NCBI GenBank assembly: GCA_012841425.1
Contig: DUUR01000057.1
Coordinates: 1 to 5,389, forward strand
Direction of reading: 5' to 3'
Source: Bacteroidales bacterium
GTDB taxonomy: Bacteria > Bacteroidota > Bacteroidia > Bacteroidales > Dysgonomonadaceae
Length of the DNA: 5,389 nucleotides
Below, one piece after another: positions 5,203 to 5,389 of the stretch. The position numbers were made by a program, and so were the translations under genes. The first letter of the stretch is position 1. Each line of letters starts with the position of its first letter. Under the pieces are notes generated by a model, which was not told the origin of the DNA, searched no databases, and was given only the letters and a program-made list of their open reading frames with translations.

Positions 5203-5389
5203 ATGGAAAATTCTGAAATTATATTAGTTAATATCAACGGCGAGGATAAACCGGGATTAACCGCTGCACTAACTGAGATTTTAGCTAAACATGGTGCTTT
5301 CATTCTCGATATTGGTCAATCCGACATTCATAGAAATGTAGCAATTGGCATACTTTTTAAATCTATGCATAACAATTCTGGTGAAATAT
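5203..5389 (+). CDS. serB: Phosphoserine phosphatase SerB, N-terminal part (cut by window end)
   Basis: SerB removes the phosphate from L-phosphoserine in the last step of serine synthesis. Only the first 62 codons are present, opening MENSEIILVNINGEDKPGL. This is the start of an ACT regulatory domain: a strand, the DKPGLTAALTEILAKHGA helix typical of ACT folds (15-32), then ILDIGQSDIH (34-43) and a second strand. The pattern matches the ACT-containing SerB of Bacteroidota. The HAD catalytic domain with DxDxT lies beyond the window, so the assignment cannot be confirmed here; a stand-alone ACT protein is the main alternative. The ATG at 5203 is the only Met before the conserved segment, and its leader is A/T-rich without a Shine-Dalgarno. 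The open frame continues intact to the last base. Confidence 0.75.
   Translation, partial: MENSEIILVNINGEDKPGLTAALTEILAKHGAFILDIGQSDIHRNVAIGILFKSMHNNSGEI

Noticed and set aside
1..5389. CRISPR, insertion sequence, prophage, toxin-antitoxin or defence system
   Set aside because: Every stretch is accounted for by housekeeping or conserved genes; I see no spaced repeats, terminal inverted repeats, transposase or phage motifs, and no shift in base composition.

Overview
The window reads as a chromosomal stretch from an AT-rich member of the Bacteroidota, most likely order Bacteroidales. Three things point there. Two gene products look like families I know almost only from this phylum (a DUF4290-type protein and a DUF4922-type protein), and a third is a small lipoprotein resembling DUF4348. 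Shine-Dalgarno sequences are mostly missing. Copies of the phylum's -7 promoter element TAnnTTTG lie at sensible distances from several start codons. I cannot fix the genus.

Layout. Four genes on the minus strand form a probable operon, transcribed right to left from about 3185 to 36: a secreted glucosaminidase with two LysM repeats (2197-3144), a DUF4290-type protein (1566-2159), the 16S rRNA processing/ribosome maturation factor RimM (1039-1560) and an iron-siderophore/B12-type ABC transporter ATPase with an extra C-terminal segment (36-1046). The gaps are 37 bp, 5 bp and an 8 bp overlap. Diverging from the glucosaminidase is cytidine deaminase cdd (best start 3169, end 3657). It runs tail to tail into a small lipoprotein gene on the minus strand (3649-4146), with a 9 bp overlap. 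A 136 bp AT-rich divergent promoter region then leads to a GalT/HIT-like putative nucleotidyltransferase on the plus strand (4283-5125). The window ends inside serB (from 5203), of which only the N-terminal ACT domain is visible.

The genes are mostly housekeeping: cell-wall remodelling, ribosome maturation, pyrimidine salvage, serine synthesis and metal or cofactor import. I see no mobile element, CRISPR array, phage gene, tRNA or rRNA, and no sign of an undescribed multi-gene defence or biosynthetic system. The points most worth a second look are the back-to-back starts and crossed promoters of the glucosaminidase and cdd genes, the GalT-like active site in the DUF4922-type protein, and the C-terminal extension of a permease-less ABC ATPase.
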